NCBI GenBank assembly: GCA_014239365.1 | Contig: JAAZZB010000020.1 | Coordinates: 1 to 55,100, forward strand | DNA length: 55,100 bases | DNA from: Verrucomicrobiia bacterium | GTDB taxonomy: Bacteria > Verrucomicrobiota > Verrucomicrobiia > Limisphaerales > UBA1100 | Reading direction: 5' to 3' | Made by a program: the position numbers and the translations under genes | The notes under the pieces: model-generated | What the model was told of the DNA's origin: nothing | The model's input: the letters and a program-made list of their open reading frames with translations, nothing else | The model's database searches: none | Shown here: positions 34,313-44,187 of the stretch, one piece after another | Layout: every line of letters starts with the position of its first letter | How positions within the stretch are numbered: position 1 is the stretch's first letter

Positions 34313-35614
34313 ATGCAACGTGTACTTTTTTTACTTGTCGCCATCGCTGCTTTTCCCGTCGCCGCCGCAGCCAAACCGCCCAACATTGTCTTCATTATTT
34401 CCGACGACCAAACGTGGACGGATTACAGTTTCATGGGGCACAAAATAATTAAGACACCGAACATCGATCGCCTTGCCGCACAAAGCCTCACGTTCACGCA
34501 CGGTTATGTGCCCAGTAGTTTGTGTTGCCCTTCACTGGCCACGATGATCACCGGCCTTTACCCGCACCAAACACGCATCACCGGCAACGAACCGCCCATC
34601 CCGCCTACGGGCAAGCGCTCGCCGGAATACGCGCGACGTGTTCAGGAGCACGTTGCGCTCATCGACAACGTGCCCACGCTGCCGCGGTTGCTCGCCAAGC
34701 AGGGATACCTCAGTCACCAAAGTGGCAAATGGTGGCACGGCAACTTTAAGCGCGGCGGCTTCACTCATGGCATGACTCATGGCGACCCCAAACGGGGCGG
34801 TCGCCACGGCGACGTTGGGCTGAAGATTGGCCGTGAAGGATTAAAACCAATTTACGATTTCATCGATGAGGCGGATGAAAAACCTTTTTTCGTGTGGTAC
34901 GCCCCCTTTCTCCCGCACACCCCTCACACGCCGCCGAAGCGGTTGTTTGACAAGTACGCGGCCAAAGTGGATTCGCCGGAACTCGCGCGTTATTTTGCGA
35001 TGGTGGAGTGGTTTGATGAAACGGTGGGGGCACTCGTAACTCACCTCGACCAACACGCGCCAAACACGATGATCATTTACGTGACCGACAACGGCTGGAT
35101 TCAAGAACCCGGTAAGCGAGGCTATGCTCTCAAAAGCAAACGCTCGCAATACGACGGAGGCACGCGCACGCCCATCATGGTGCGTTGGAAGGGCAACGTG
35201 AAACCGGCTAAATCTGCCGCGCTTGTTTCGGGCATCGACTTGGCCCCGACTGTTCTCAAAGCAACCGGACTGAAACCCACGAAGGCGATGCGCGGTTTGA
35301 ATTTACTGAACGCGTCCGCCATCAATTCGCGCAAATTTCTCTACGGCGAAATCTTCTTGCACAACGCCGTGAACCTGAACAAGCCCGCCGCAAATTTGAC
35401 CTATCGCTGGGGCATTCAGGATGGCTGGAAACTCATTCTACCGCACAAAGAAAATGTCACCACTCGCGCCGGTAAAGGAGCCAAAGGTACCGGCGAAATT
35501 GAGCTGTATCATTTGGCAAAGGATCCCTTCGAGACCAAGAACCTCGCCGCGACGAATGCGGAAAGGGTCGCGCAACTCCGAAAACAAATAAATGCCGTCT
35601 GGCCAGCCAAGTAA
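34313..35614 (+). CDS. Exported type I sulfatase with CxPSL active-site motif
   Basis: A 433-aa arylsulfatase-superfamily protein with a signal peptide (MQRVLFLLVAIAAFPVAAAA). Active-site elements: metal-binding IISDDQTWTD, the formylglycine motif CCPSLATMITG at residues 71-81, GKWWHGNF, LPHTPHTPPKR, VTDNGW and the KSKRSQYDGGTRTP block. The motif has Leu where CxPSR normally has Arg, while Cys, Pro and Ser are kept. It would need a formylglycine-generating enzyme or anSME encoded elsewhere. A periplasmic role in releasing sulfate from algal or mucin-type polysaccharide is the usual inference for such genes. It starts at the ATG at 34313, since the upstream start adds 13 residues before the signal. 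No glycosidases or SusCD-type genes are adjacent. Confidence 0.88.
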   Translation: MQRVLFLLVAIAAFPVAAAAKPPNIVFIISDDQTWTDYSFMGHKIIKTPNIDRLAAQSLTFTHGYVPSSLCCPSLATMITGLYPHQTRITGNEPPIPPTGKRSPEYARRVQEHVALIDNVPTLPRLLAKQGYLSHQSGKWWHGNFKRGGFTHGMTHGDPKRGGRHGDVGLKIGREGLKPIYDFIDEADEKPFFVWYAPFLPHTPHTPPKRLFDKYAAKVDSPELARYFAMVEWFDETVGALVTHLDQHAPNTMIIYVTDNGWIQEPGKRGYALKSKRSQYDGGTRTPIMVRWKGNVKPAKSAALVSGIDLAPTVLKATGLKPTKAMRGLNLLNASAINSRKFLYGEIFLHNAVNLNKPAANLTYRWGIQDGWKLILPHKENVTTRAGKGAKGTGEIELYHLAKDPFETKNLAATNAERVAQLRKQINAVWPAK

Positions 35615-35646
35615 GGGCTTCCCAAGTTGCGGCTGCTTGCGGTGAG

Positions 35647-35701
35647 GGTAGGGCGGGGTGTCCTGCCCCGCCACGGCGCGCTGAGGACAGCACGCCCTAC
35701 C
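35647..35701. repeat. 55-bp palindromic intergenic element between convergent genes
   Basis: GGTAGGGCG (35647-35655) is inverted as CGCCCTACC (35693-35701). Inside it are a second pair, TGTCCT/AGGACA, and a GGGG-tgtcctg-CCCC hairpin. On the plus strand it runs into CTTTTG, so it may terminate the sulfatase transcript. The nested structure looks like a dispersed REP/MITE-type element, but only one copy is in this window. Confidence 0.6.
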
Positions 35702-35721
35702 TTTTGTCGCTTATTTGCCGC

Positions 35722-37230
35722 CTATTTGTCGCGGCGGGGGAAGAGCCCTTCGGGTTGACCGATTTGATGGCCTTCGGCTAATTCACCCCAACCGATGTTG
35801 GTGATGGTTTGTAAATCGGTGGGGAGATTGAGTTGTTCGCAGATGCGCTGACTGGTGGTGGGGAGGTAAGGCTGAAGCCACACGGCGAGCAGGCGGCAAC
35901 CTTCGGTGAGGTTGTAAAGCACTTCGCCGAGGCGTTCGGTTTGGGTTTCGTCTTTGGCGAGTTTGAAGGGGGCGGTTTCGTCGACGTATTGATTTAATCG
36001 CGCGATGAATGCCCAAATGGTCATCAAGCCGGCTTGTAATTGGTTAGACTTCAATTCGCCCACTAACTTGTCGCGCGCGGCGATGGCTTCGGCGGCGAGC
36101 TCATCGTGTTGCGGCGGCACGATGCCTTCGCGGTAACGCGTGAGCATTGAGAGGGAGCGGTTGACGAGGTTGCCGAGACCGTTGGCCAGCTCGGCGTGGT
36201 AACGGTTGGCAAAGCTTTCGTCAGTCCAGTTTCCATCGGGGCCAATGGCGAGCTCGCGGACGACGTAATACCGAAAGGCGTCCAAGCCCCAGTCGTCGAT
36301 GACGGTGACGGGATCGACGACGTTGCCGATGCTTTTGCTCATCTTTTGATTATCCTTTTGCCACCAGCCGTGCACGAGCACTTGTTTGGGGAGCGCGAGT
36401 CCGGCGGCTTTGAGCATGATGGGCCAGTAGACGGCGTGGAATTTGAGGATGTCTTTGCCGATGACGTGAATGTCGGCGGGCCATAAGTCGGCTTCCTCAC
36501 CACGCGCGCGCGGGATGCTGAGGTAATTGGTAAGCGCATCGAACCACACGTAAGTGACGTAATCAGGATCGAAGGGCAGGGGGATGCCCCATTCGAGGCG
36601 TTCTTTGGGGCGACTGATGCAGAGATCTTCGAGGGTGTTGTTTTTGAGAAAGCCGAGCACTTCGTTGCGGCGATAATCGGGCGCGATGAATTCAGGGTTA
36701 GCCTCAATGTAATCAATGAGCCATTGCTGATGTCGGCCTAGCTTGAAGTAATAGTTTTTTTCGCGCAGCTCCTGCACTTCGCCGTAGATGGGATCGAAAT
36801 TTCCATCGGCGTCGCGGTCTTTGTCGGTCAAAAAACTTTCCTGTTTAGCGGAGTAAAAGCCGACGTACTCATCCTGATAAAATTCGTCCGCGTCATAAAG
36901 CTGCTGCAATATTTCGCAAACAACGGTTTGATGGCGTGCGTCGGTGGTGCGAACGAAATCGTTGTTTGAGATGCCTAATTTTTTGACAAACGCCTGCCAG
37001 TCGCCAGCCAATTCGTCGGTGTAAGTTTGGGCATCCTTGCCGACGGCCTCGGCGGCTTGTTGCACTTTTTGGCCGTGCTCATCGAGGCCGGTGAGGTAAA
37101 ATGCCTCTTCGCCAAGGCAGCGGCGCGCACGGGCAATGACGTCGGTGATGACCTTTTCGTAGGCATGCCCAAGATGCGGCTGGCCATTCACATAATCAAT
37201 GGCGGTGGTGATGTAAAATTGCTTGCTCAA
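35722..37230 (-). CDS. metG: Methionyl-tRNA synthetase
   Basis: Class I synthetase that charges initiator and elongator tRNA-Met. The 502-aa product has the HIGH motif in NGQPHLGHAYEKV, the KMSKS loop in NQKMSKSIGNVVD, the VTYVWFDALTNYL block and the anticodon-binding helical domain. The Cys knuckles of zinc-binding MetRS are absent, and there is no C-terminal tRNA-binding (EMAP-like) domain. No ATG precedes the catalytic domain: I take the TTG at 37230 (then SKQFYITTAIDYVN); a TTG at 37269 would add 13 residues. It is divergent from the DUF6797 gene across 83 bp and convergent with the sulfatase. Confidence 0.93.
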   Translation of the reverse strand: MSKQFYITTAIDYVNGQPHLGHAYEKVITDVIARARRCLGEEAFYLTGLDEHGQKVQQAAEAVGKDAQTYTDELAGDWQAFVKKLGISNNDFVRTTDARHQTVVCEILQQLYDADEFYQDEYVGFYSAKQESFLTDKDRDADGNFDPIYGEVQELREKNYYFKLGRHQQWLIDYIEANPEFIAPDYRRNEVLGFLKNNTLEDLCISRPKERLEWGIPLPFDPDYVTYVWFDALTNYLSIPRARGEEADLWPADIHVIGKDILKFHAVYWPIMLKAAGLALPKQVLVHGWWQKDNQKMSKSIGNVVDPVTVIDDWGLDAFRYYVVRELAIGPDGNWTDESFANRYHAELANGLGNLVNRSLSMLTRYREGIVPPQHDELAAEAIAARDKLVGELKSNQLQAGLMTIWAFIARLNQYVDETAPFKLAKDETQTERLGEVLYNLTEGCRLLAVWLQPYLPTTSQRICEQLNLPTDLQTITNIGWGELAEGHQIGQPEGLFPRRDK

Positions 37231-37313
37231 CGGGCGGCCTGTTGTAGCTGAGACTAGCGCAACACGCAAGACAGCACTATTTTATCGCTATTTGACCACA
37301 AATTTGGCAAGCA

Positions 37314-39608
37314 ATGCCGATGCGATTTTTTGGTTTTTTGCTGTTAGCGTCTTGGGCACTTGCTTTGCCCACGCTTTCGGCAGCACAAAAGAAGCGCACA
37401 AAATGGGACGAAATGGACATCGGCTCATTTCAAGCTTACGGATTGGAGGCTCAACTGAATGGCAAACTTTGGCGCCCGGCGCTCAAAGGCCTCAACATCA
37501 AGCTCGGCCCAAATGCCTCCGTTTGTTTTGACACCGAACGACTGCGAATGGCTGCGGGTTGGACCGGCGGATTCCTCAAGCTCCCCACCGGCCGTGATGG
37601 CTTGGAAGGCGTGCCAAAAATTATCGGCGAACTGACTTTCCACACGCCAATGACTCCCGGCTGGGCCGGGCCCAAGGGCGAATGGGTTGAGCTCACGCCA
37701 CCCACCGTCAAAGGCAAGGACGTTTATTCGATGGGGCCGCTCCCTCGTCAATGGGCGAAATGGCGAGGGCATTACACGCATGGCGACCAAGTGATTTTGT
37801 CCTACAGTGTAGGGGCATCGGGCGTGCTGGAGCACCCCGGCTTTGCCAACGGAATTTTCACCCGCCAATTTGAGATTACTCGTAGTCCCGCTAAAAGCCC
37901 GATGAGTTTGCTGGTGTGCGAAGTGGCGGGCGCGCAAGGTAAGGTCAAGGGCAATGTGGCTACGCTGGAAAAAGACGGGACGCTCACCGGCGTAGCAGTC
38001 ATCGGCGCGGGCGTGGAATTAACAACCCAAAATGGCCGAATCATTGCCGAAATGAAGTCCCTCCAACCCACCAGCCAATTTATCATTGGCACTTGGAGCG
38101 GGCCCAAGGCGGAGGTCGGCAAACTGATTCAATTTTCAACCACGAAAAGACAACTTCAAAAATTGGGCGATCTCACCCAGGGCAGCAAACCGAAGTGGAA
38201 CAAACCCGTGACCACGCGCGGCCGGTTGGGGCTGGTGCCCGGCGCATACGTGGTGGACACGATCACCGTGCCTGAGAAAAACCCGTGGAACTCATGGATC
38301 CGCTGTAGCGGATTTGATTTTTTTAAGGACGGCACAACCGCCGCGGTGTGTTCAGTGACCGGTGATGTTTGGGTTGTGAGCGGGATTAATCAGACGCTCA
38401 AAGAATTAAAATGGCGACGTTACGCCACAGGATTGTTCCAGCCACTTGGCCTCAAAATTGTGGATGAACAAATCTATGTGCTCGGCCGAGATCAAATCAC
38501 GCGCTTCCATGATTTAAACAAGGACGGCGAAGCGGATTTTTATGAAAACTTTAACAACGACATTTCCATCAGCAATCATTACCACGAGTTTTGCCTGAAC
38601 CTCAGCACCGATCCCGCGGGTAATTTTTATTTCATCAAAGGCGGAAACCTCCGCCAAGCTACGGTGCCGCATCACGGTTGCCTCGTGAAAGTTACCAAAG
38701 ACGGTGGCCAACTTGAAATCGTTGCCACTGGCCATCGCGCGCCGAATGGGATGAGTGTGGGGCCCAAAGGCGAACTCACCAGTGCGGATAACGAGGGCAA
38801 CTGGGTGCCTGCCTCCCGCGTGAACCTCGTGAAGCCCGGCGGCTTTTATGGGCACGTCCACACGGCCCATCGTAAAACAGTGCCGACCGATTACGATAAG
38901 CCGCTCTTTTGGCTTCCGCACCAAGTGGATAATTCCAGCGGCGGCCAAGTCTGGGTCACCAGTGAAAAATGGGGCCCTTTTGGAGGCGACTTACTGCATC
39001 TTTCGTACGGGAAAAGTAGTCTTTTTAAAGTGATGAAAGAAGAGATCAGCGGCCAATGGCAGGGGGGCGCCGTTCGTTTTCCGTTACGCTTTGATTCCGG
39101 CATCATGCGCGGCCGCTTCAACAAACACGATGGCCAGCTTTATGTGGTTGGCCTGCGCGTGTGGCAAAGCAACGGCGCGCGCTTTGGCGCTTTCCACCGC
39201 GTCCGTTACACCGGCAAACCGGTTCACATGCCCACCGCAATTAAGGTTCAAAAAAATGGACTTGCGGTGACCTTCACCAATCCGCTCGACGCAGTCACCG
39301 CTGTAGATGATCAGAACTGGGCGATTGACCAGTGGAATTATCAATGGACCGGAGCGTATGGTTCAAAAATGTATTCCATCAAAGATCCCACCAAAGTGGT
39401 GGGCGACAAAAAGCCAGGCGAGTTCGGAGGGGACACCATTCCCATTCAGAGCATTAAACTTTCCGATGACAAGAAAACGGTGCTCATTCAAATCAGCGGC
39501 CTCAAGCCCGTGATGCAGTCGCGCATCCGTTTTGACATTAAGGCCGCTGATGGCACCGTTTTGAAACAGGAACTTTTCCACACCATCAACCGCGTCCCTG
39601 CACAGTGA
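37314..39608 (+). CDS. Exported DUF6797 / PQQ-dehydrogenase-like beta-propeller protein
   Basis: A 764-aa protein with a signal peptide (FFGFLLLASWALALPTLSAA). The N-terminal 330 residues match the DUF6797-type region (LWRPALKGLNIKLG, FDTERLRMAAGWTGGFL, MGPLPRQWAKWRGHY). A six-bladed propeller of the sugar/sorbosone dehydrogenase type follows (IRCSGFDFFKDGTTAAVCSV, GLFQPLGLKIVDEQIYVLGR, GHRAPNGMSVGPKGELTSAD). An acidic DLNKDGEADFYENF loop could bind calcium. Larger planctomycete relatives add a cytochrome c domain; no CxxCH heme motif is present here, so electrons, if any, go to a separate carrier. The PQQ ligands cannot be confirmed by eye. alaS starts on the last base of its stop (TGATG). 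Confidence 0.75.
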   Translation: MPMRFFGFLLLASWALALPTLSAAQKKRTKWDEMDIGSFQAYGLEAQLNGKLWRPALKGLNIKLGPNASVCFDTERLRMAAGWTGGFLKLPTGRDGLEGVPKIIGELTFHTPMTPGWAGPKGEWVELTPPTVKGKDVYSMGPLPRQWAKWRGHYTHGDQVILSYSVGASGVLEHPGFANGIFTRQFEITRSPAKSPMSLLVCEVAGAQGKVKGNVATLEKDGTLTGVAVIGAGVELTTQNGRIIAEMKSLQPTSQFIIGTWSGPKAEVGKLIQFSTTKRQLQKLGDLTQGSKPKWNKPVTTRGRLGLVPGAYVVDTITVPEKNPWNSWIRCSGFDFFKDGTTAAVCSVTGDVWVVSGINQTLKELKWRRYATGLFQPLGLKIVDEQIYVLGRDQITRFHDLNKDGEADFYENFNNDISISNHYHEFCLNLSTDPAGNFYFIKGGNLRQATVPHHGCLVKVTKDGGQLEIVATGHRAPNGMSVGPKGELTSADNEGNWVPASRVNLVKPGGFYGHVHTAHRKTVPTDYDKPLFWLPHQVDNSSGGQVWVTSEKWGPFGGDLLHLSYGKSSLFKVMKEEISGQWQGGAVRFPLRFDSGIMRGRFNKHDGQLYVVGLRVWQSNGARFGAFHRVRYTGKPVHMPTAIKVQKNGLAVTFTNPLDAVTAVDDQNWAIDQWNYQWTGAYGSKMYSIKDPTKVVGDKKPGEFGGDTIPIQSIKLSDDKKTVLIQISGLKPVMQSRIRFDIKAADGTVLKQELFHTINRVPAQ

Positions 39609-42307
39609 TGAGCGAACCTGCACCACTCACCGGTCGGAAAATCCGTCAGGATTTCTTGGATTTTTTCGAGGCAAAACAGCACACCATCGTGCCTTCCGCC
39701 AGCCTGATGCCCGATGCGCCTAACCTGCTTTTTACTAATGCAGGCATGAACCAGTTTGTCCCAATTTTTCTCGGCGAACAAAGTTGTCCGTACACACCCG
39801 GTCGCGCCGCTGACACCCAAAAATGTATCCGCGCCGGTGGTAAACACAACGACCTTGAGGACGTGGGGATGGATACTTATCACCACACGTTTTTTGAAAT
39901 GCTCGGCAACTGGTCCTTTGGTGATTACTTCAAAAAAGAAGCCATCCAGTGGTCGTGGGAACTGCTAACCGAAACGTGGGGGTTCCCTAAAGAGCGACTC
40001 TACGCCACCGTTTACCAACCCGCCGAAGGCGACCCCGGCGAGTTTGACCAAGAGGCGCACAAATATTGGTCCGAGATTTTCACCGCCGCCGGTCTCGACC
40101 CCGCTGTGCACATTGTTAACGGCAACAAAAAGGATAATTTTTGGATGATGGGCGATACCGGCCCGTGTGGTCCGTGCAGCGAATTGCACATCGACCTCAC
40201 TCCGAAAGGTGACACCAACGGCAGCCTCGTTAATGCCGACAGTGGCCAATGCATTGAGATTTGGAATCTGGTGTTCATTCAATACAACGCCAATGAAGAC
40301 GGCACTTTCCCGCCACTCGCCGCGCGCCACGTGGACACCGGCATGGGGTTCGAACGCGTTGCTGCCATCATCCAAACCACAAACAACTTCACCCATTTTG
40401 ACAAGCCGGTTTCCAATTACGACACCGACATTTTCGCCCCCATCTTTGCTGAGCTCGAAACACTCAGCGGCCATAAATACACCGCCACGCTTCCGAGCGC
40501 GGGGCAATCCGACTCTGAGAAAACCGACATCGCCTTCCGCGTTATTGGCGATCACATCCGCACCCTCAGCTTCTCCATTGCCGACGGCATTCTCCCCGGC
40601 AACAACGATCGCAACTATGTCCTTCGCCGCATCCTTCGCCGCGCCGTCCGTTATGGCCGCACACTCGGATTCCAAAAACCATTTTTCTACAAACTGGTAG
40701 ACGTGCTCGTCGATTCAATGGGCGATGTATTTCCCGAACTGCAACAACGCCGCGAAACAATTCAGCAAACCATCCGCGCCGAAGAAGAATCCTTCAACAA
40801 AACACTCGATCGCGGCATCGAGTTATTTCGTGATGAGGCTGGAAAGCTCGAAAACAAAAAAGAATTGAGCGGCGAATTCGCTTTCAAACTTTACGACACT
40901 TACGGCTTCCCGCTGGATCTCACTGAACTCATGGCCCGCGAGGCAGGGCTCTCGGTGGACACCGGCGGGTTCGACACGCTAATGGAGCAACAGCGCGACC
41001 GCGCGCGCGCGGCTCAGAAAAAAGAGGTCATCAGCGTCAGCAGCATTTCCACGGATGCGTGCACGGAATTTGTCGGCTTCGAACATCTTGCCGCCACTGC
41101 GAAAGTCTTAGAAATTGTTGAAGACAAAAAACGCGTCGGCATCGTTTTGGATCGCTCGCCTTTTTATGCCGAAATGGGCGGGCAAGTTGGCGACACCGGC
41201 ACACTCACCATTGGCGACCAAACCTGGGCCATCACCGGCACTCAAAAAATTGGTGATGCCTTTTTGCATTTCATCAAAGGCGAAGGCACACCGGGGCAGG
41301 GGAGCGAAGCGCAACTCCAAGTGGACACCGCGCGCCGCGCCGCGATTCAACGCCATCACACGGTGACCCATCTTTTCCACTGGGCACTGCACGAAGTCAC
41401 CAGCCCCGACGCTTCCCAAAAAGGTTCATTCGTTGGGCCGGATAAGTTGACCTTCGATTTCAACAGCCAAGCCCTCACACCGCAGCAAGTGGCCGACATC
41501 GAGCAACTCGTCAACGAGCGCATCCTTGAAAACTCAACCGTGAGTTGGACTGAAGCCCCGCACGCCGAAATCACAAACCGCGCCGACATCCTCCAATTTT
41601 TTGGCGACAAATACGGCGACACAGTTCGCGTGGTGCAAATCGGTGGCGAAGCAAATTCTCTCAATGGGTTTTCGATGGAACTCTGCGGCGGCACACATAC
41701 AAATGCCACGGGCGAAATCGGCCTTTTCCGAATCACTGGCGAATCGGCCATCGCTGCGGGCGTCCGGCGCATTGAAGCTGTGGCCGGGTTTGTTGCTGCC
41801 GAACAGGCGCGGAACGATGCCGAGCGCATCCTTGCCTTGGCCGAATCTCTCAACTCGCCGGTTAAGGACATCGAAAAAAAGCTCGATCAAATGTTGGAGC
41901 AATCCAAACAACTCGAGAAGCAAATGAAAGCTCTCCAGCAAAGTCGCGCGGCCGACACCGCCAAAGGGCTGCTCGGGCAGGCGGCGAACGCGGGAAACAT
42001 CAACTGCATCACGGCGCATCTCGGTGAGTCTGACGGAAACTTTACCCAAGCGGTGGCTGATGCGCTCAAGAGCCAATTTGAAGGTGTGGTGGTTTTGGGC
42101 GCGACCGGCAACGGCAACGTCGTGCTGGTGGCCACGGTTTCCGATGCGTTTACCGACCGGATTCAGGCGGGCAAACTGATTCAAGGCATCGCTTCCATTG
42201 TGGGCGGCAAAGGTGGCGGCAAACCCACGCAAGCGCGCGGCGGCGGCAACGACGCCGGCAAACTTGATGATGCCCTGGCCGAAGTACATAAAATTTTAGC
42301 CAACTAA
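39608..42307 (+). CDS. alaS: Alanyl-tRNA synthetase
   Basis: Charges tRNA-Ala and edits misacylated serine and glycine. The 899-aa product has the class II core ([70 protein letters not shown]) and the editing domain with zinc ligands HHTVTHLFH and [11 protein letters not shown] coiled-coil linker and a C-terminal DHHA1 domain with the Gly-rich [19 protein letters not shown] complete it. The ATG at 39608 overlaps the previous stop by one base; a GTG one codon earlier is also possible. ribBA follows after 1 bp. Confidence 0.97.
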   Translation: MSEPAPLTGRKIRQDFLDFFEAKQHTIVPSASLMPDAPNLLFTNAGMNQFVPIFLGEQSCPYTPGRAADTQKCIRAGGKHNDLEDVGMDTYHHTFFEMLGNWSFGDYFKKEAIQWSWELLTETWGFPKERLYATVYQPAEGDPGEFDQEAHKYWSEIFTAAGLDPAVHIVNGNKKDNFWMMGDTGPCGPCSELHIDLTPKGDTNGSLVNADSGQCIEIWNLVFIQYNANEDGTFPPLAARHVDTGMGFERVAAIIQTTNNFTHFDKPVSNYDTDIFAPIFAELETLSGHKYTATLPSAGQSDSEKTDIAFRVIGDHIRTLSFSIADGILPGNNDRNYVLRRILRRAVRYGRTLGFQKPFFYKLVDVLVDSMGDVFPELQQRRETIQQTIRAEEESFNKTLDRGIELFRDEAGKLENKKELSGEFAFKLYDTYGFPLDLTELMAREAGLSVDTGGFDTLMEQQRDRARAAQKKEVISVSSISTDACTEFVGFEHLAATAKVLEIVEDKKRVGIVLDRSPFYAEMGGQVGDTGTLTIGDQTWAITGTQKIGDAFLHFIKGEGTPGQGSEAQLQVDTARRAAIQRHHTVTHLFHWALHEVTSPDASQKGSFVGPDKLTFDFNSQALTPQQVADIEQLVNERILENSTVSWTEAPHAEITNRADILQFFGDKYGDTVRVVQIGGEANSLNGFSMELCGGTHTNATGEIGLFRITGESAIAAGVRRIEAVAGFVAAEQARNDAERILALAESLNSPVKDIEKKLDQMLEQSKQLEKQMKALQQSRAADTAKGLLGQAANAGNINCITAHLGESDGNFTQAVADALKSQFEGVVVLGATGNGNVVLVATVSDAFTDRIQAGKLIQGIASIVGGKGGGKPTQARGGGNDAGKLDDALAEVHKILAN

Positions 42308-42308
42308 C

Positions 42309-43547
42309 ATGCCCAAAAAGAACGCTACCGCAAAAAAGAAAAGGGCACCCAAATCGCCCTTCGATTCCATTGAATCTGTTATCACCGACATTCGACGCGG
42401 CAAAATGGTGATCGTGGTGGATGATGAAGATCGCGAAAACGAGGGCGACCTCATCATGGCCGGCGAACACGCCACCGCCAAGGCCATCAATTTTATGGCC
42501 AAACACGGGCGCGGCCTTATCTGCGTGCCCACTTCCGGCGACCGCCTGCGCCAGCTCGGTGTCGAGCGAATGGTGCCGAGCAATCAGGAAACGTTCAAAA
42601 CAGATTTCCAAGTCAGCGTTGATGCGGCAACCGGAATCACTACCGGCATCAGCGCCAAAGATCGCGCCCGCACCATTCAGGTTATGGCCGACCCTACCGC
42701 TATGCCCGAATCCCTCGTGCAACCCGGGCACGTCTTCCCGCTGCGTGCGTGCCCCGGCGGCGTCCTCCAGCGCGCCGGCCACACTGAGGCCGCGGTGGAT
42801 CTGGCCAAGCTTGCGGAATGCCGCCCCATTGGAGTCATCTGCGAAATCATGAATGACGACGGCACGATGGCCCGACTGCCGCAGCTCAAGCGTTTCGCCA
42901 AAAAACATGGGCTCAAAATTTGCAGTATTGAAGCCCTCATCAAACATCGCCGCGAGCGGGAAAAGTTGATCGAGAAAATCGAGGTGGTGGATATGCCGAC
43001 GGAATTTGGTGATTTCAAATTGCATTTGTATCGCAGCGCATTGGATGACCAACATCATTTGGCGCTCGTCTTGGGCGGAGTGGAATCGGTGCAGAACGTA
43101 ATGGTTCGCGTTCACAGCGAGTGCCTTACCGGCGACGTATTCGGCAGCTTGCGCTGCGATTGCGGTTCACAGCTGAACCATGCCATGCAACAAATTGCCG
43201 ATGCCGGCGCGGGTGTCATCGTCTACATGCGTCAGGAAGGGCGGGGCATTGGGCTGGCGCCAAAAATGCACGCCTACAAATTACAGGAAAAAGGATTGGA
43301 CACCGTGGAAGCTAATCAGCAACTCGGCTACGCGATGGACTTGCGCGAGTACGGCTTGGGCGCGCAGATTTTGGTGGACCTCGGCGTGCGACACATTCGA
43401 CTACTCACTAACAATCCCAAAAAAGTCGTGGGCCTCGAAGGCTACGGGCTCGACATCATCGAACAACTGCCCATCCGTGTGCCGCCCAATAAGCACAACA
43501 AAAAATACCTCGCAACCAAGCGCACAAAAATGGGCCACAAAATTTAG
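42309..43547 (+). CDS. ribBA: Bifunctional DHBP synthase / GTP cyclohydrolase II
   Basis: Makes both riboflavin precursors: 3,4-dihydroxy-2-butanone-4-phosphate from ribulose-5-phosphate (RibB half) and the pyrimidine from GTP (RibA half). The 412-aa product shows the RibB metal and substrate site [17 protein letters not shown], the [10 protein letters not shown] and HTEAAVDLA blocks, and the RibA zinc site [30 protein letters not shown] appears as [14 protein letters not shown], and [16 protein letters not shown] follows. Both halves look catalytically intact. A basic N-terminal extension ([17 protein letters not shown]) is unusual but harmless. It lies between alaS and ribH with gaps of 1 and 2 bp. 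Confidence 0.96.
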   Translation: MPKKNATAKKKRAPKSPFDSIESVITDIRRGKMVIVVDDEDRENEGDLIMAGEHATAKAINFMAKHGRGLICVPTSGDRLRQLGVERMVPSNQETFKTDFQVSVDAATGITTGISAKDRARTIQVMADPTAMPESLVQPGHVFPLRACPGGVLQRAGHTEAAVDLAKLAECRPIGVICEIMNDDGTMARLPQLKRFAKKHGLKICSIEALIKHRREREKLIEKIEVVDMPTEFGDFKLHLYRSALDDQHHLALVLGGVESVQNVMVRVHSECLTGDVFGSLRCDCGSQLNHAMQQIADAGAGVIVYMRQEGRGIGLAPKMHAYKLQEKGLDTVEANQQLGYAMDLREYGLGAQILVDLGVRHIRLLTNNPKKVVGLEGYGLDIIEQLPIRVPPNKHNKKYLATKRTKMGHKI

Positions 43548-43549
43548 CC

Positions 43550-44017
43550 ATGCTCAAACCCACCCATCGCAAACCGGGCAAAAGCACCTCCAAACAAACC
43601 GCCCGCATCGCCATCGTGGCTTCGGCGTATAATGCGGAGTTTGTCGATGGAATGATTGAGGGCGCATTGGAAGTGTTGTCAGGCAAAGCAGAGCTGATCC
43701 GCGTGCCGGGCGCATTCGAAATCCCCGTCGCGGCCGCGGCCTTGGGACGCCGCAAACGCCTTCGGCCGACGGCGGTCATTTGCCTTGGCGTCATCTTGCG
43801 CGGCCAAACAACGCACGCAGAAAATGTGGGACATGCGGTGACCCAACAACTCGCCGCGCTGGCGGTGGAGACGGGGATCCCAATGGTTCATGAAGTGCTT
43901 TTGCTGGAAAATAAAACTCAGGCCAAAGCCCGCTGCCTTCAGCCGAAAACCAATCGCGGAGCGGAGGCAGCGCATACCGCATTGGAAATGGCCCAGTTAA
44001 TGGGTGAAATTGGCTAA
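43550..44017 (+). CDS. ribH: 6,7-dimethyl-8-ribityllumazine synthase
   Basis: Penultimate riboflavin enzyme, forming capsid-like or pentameric assemblies. The 155-aa product has the substrate blocks RIAIVASAYNAEFVDGMIEG, RVPGAFEIPVAAAAL, CLGVILRGQTTHAENV (catalytic His retained) and VHEVLLLENKTQAKAR with NRGAEAAHTALEMAQLM. Canonical members have GVLTTxNxEQAxxR, so the substitution of Leu for Thr in the LLLEN strand is a mild departure. It ends the alaS-ribBA-ribH run. The next 170 bp are the leader of the cytochrome oxidase locus. Confidence 0.92.
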   Translation: MLKPTHRKPGKSTSKQTARIAIVASAYNAEFVDGMIEGALEVLSGKAELIRVPGAFEIPVAAAALGRRKRLRPTAVICLGVILRGQTTHAENVGHAVTQQLAALAVETGIPMVHEVLLLENKTQAKARCLQPKTNRGAEAAHTALEMAQLMGEIG

Positions 44018-44056
44018 AAGTTCGATTTTCAAGCGGTTTTCAAACTAAACATTGCC

Positions 44057-44074
44057 TTGTGAATTATTTCACAA
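44057..44074. promoter_or_regulatory. CRP/FNR-family operator-like palindrome upstream of ctaA
   Basis: TTGTGAATTATTTCACAA contains TGTGA-N6-TCACA, the exact CRP consensus half-site arrangement, with arms extended to 7 bp. Its centre is about 122 bp before the ctaA ATG and about 15 bp before a candidate -35. It suggests control of the oxidase locus by a CRP/FNR-type regulator. No regulator gene is in the window, and a hairpin function is also possible. Confidence 0.55.
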
Positions 44075-44079
44075 AGGGC

Positions 44080-44108
44080 TTGATTGAGGCCTAAGCCGGT
44101 GCTAATTT
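44080..44108 (+). promoter_or_regulatory. Candidate promoter for the cytochrome oxidase locus
   Basis: TTGATT (44080-44085) and TAATTT (44103-44108) are 17 bp apart. The -35 is fair and the -10 weak, as is usual for an activated promoter. It lies just downstream of the CRP-like palindrome and 79 bp before ctaA. Confidence 0.3.
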
Positions 44109-44187
44109 CCCGCGCGAAGGGAGTGAGATTAGCGTTTCCGGGGTTCCCAACCACTATTCCGGCGCGTTTCCATTTCACTTTCCACTA

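Noticed and set aside
38511-38550. EF-hand protein call from DLNKDGEADFYENF
   Set aside because: A single short acidic loop in a propeller blade is not an EF-hand pair; it is noted only as a possible calcium site.
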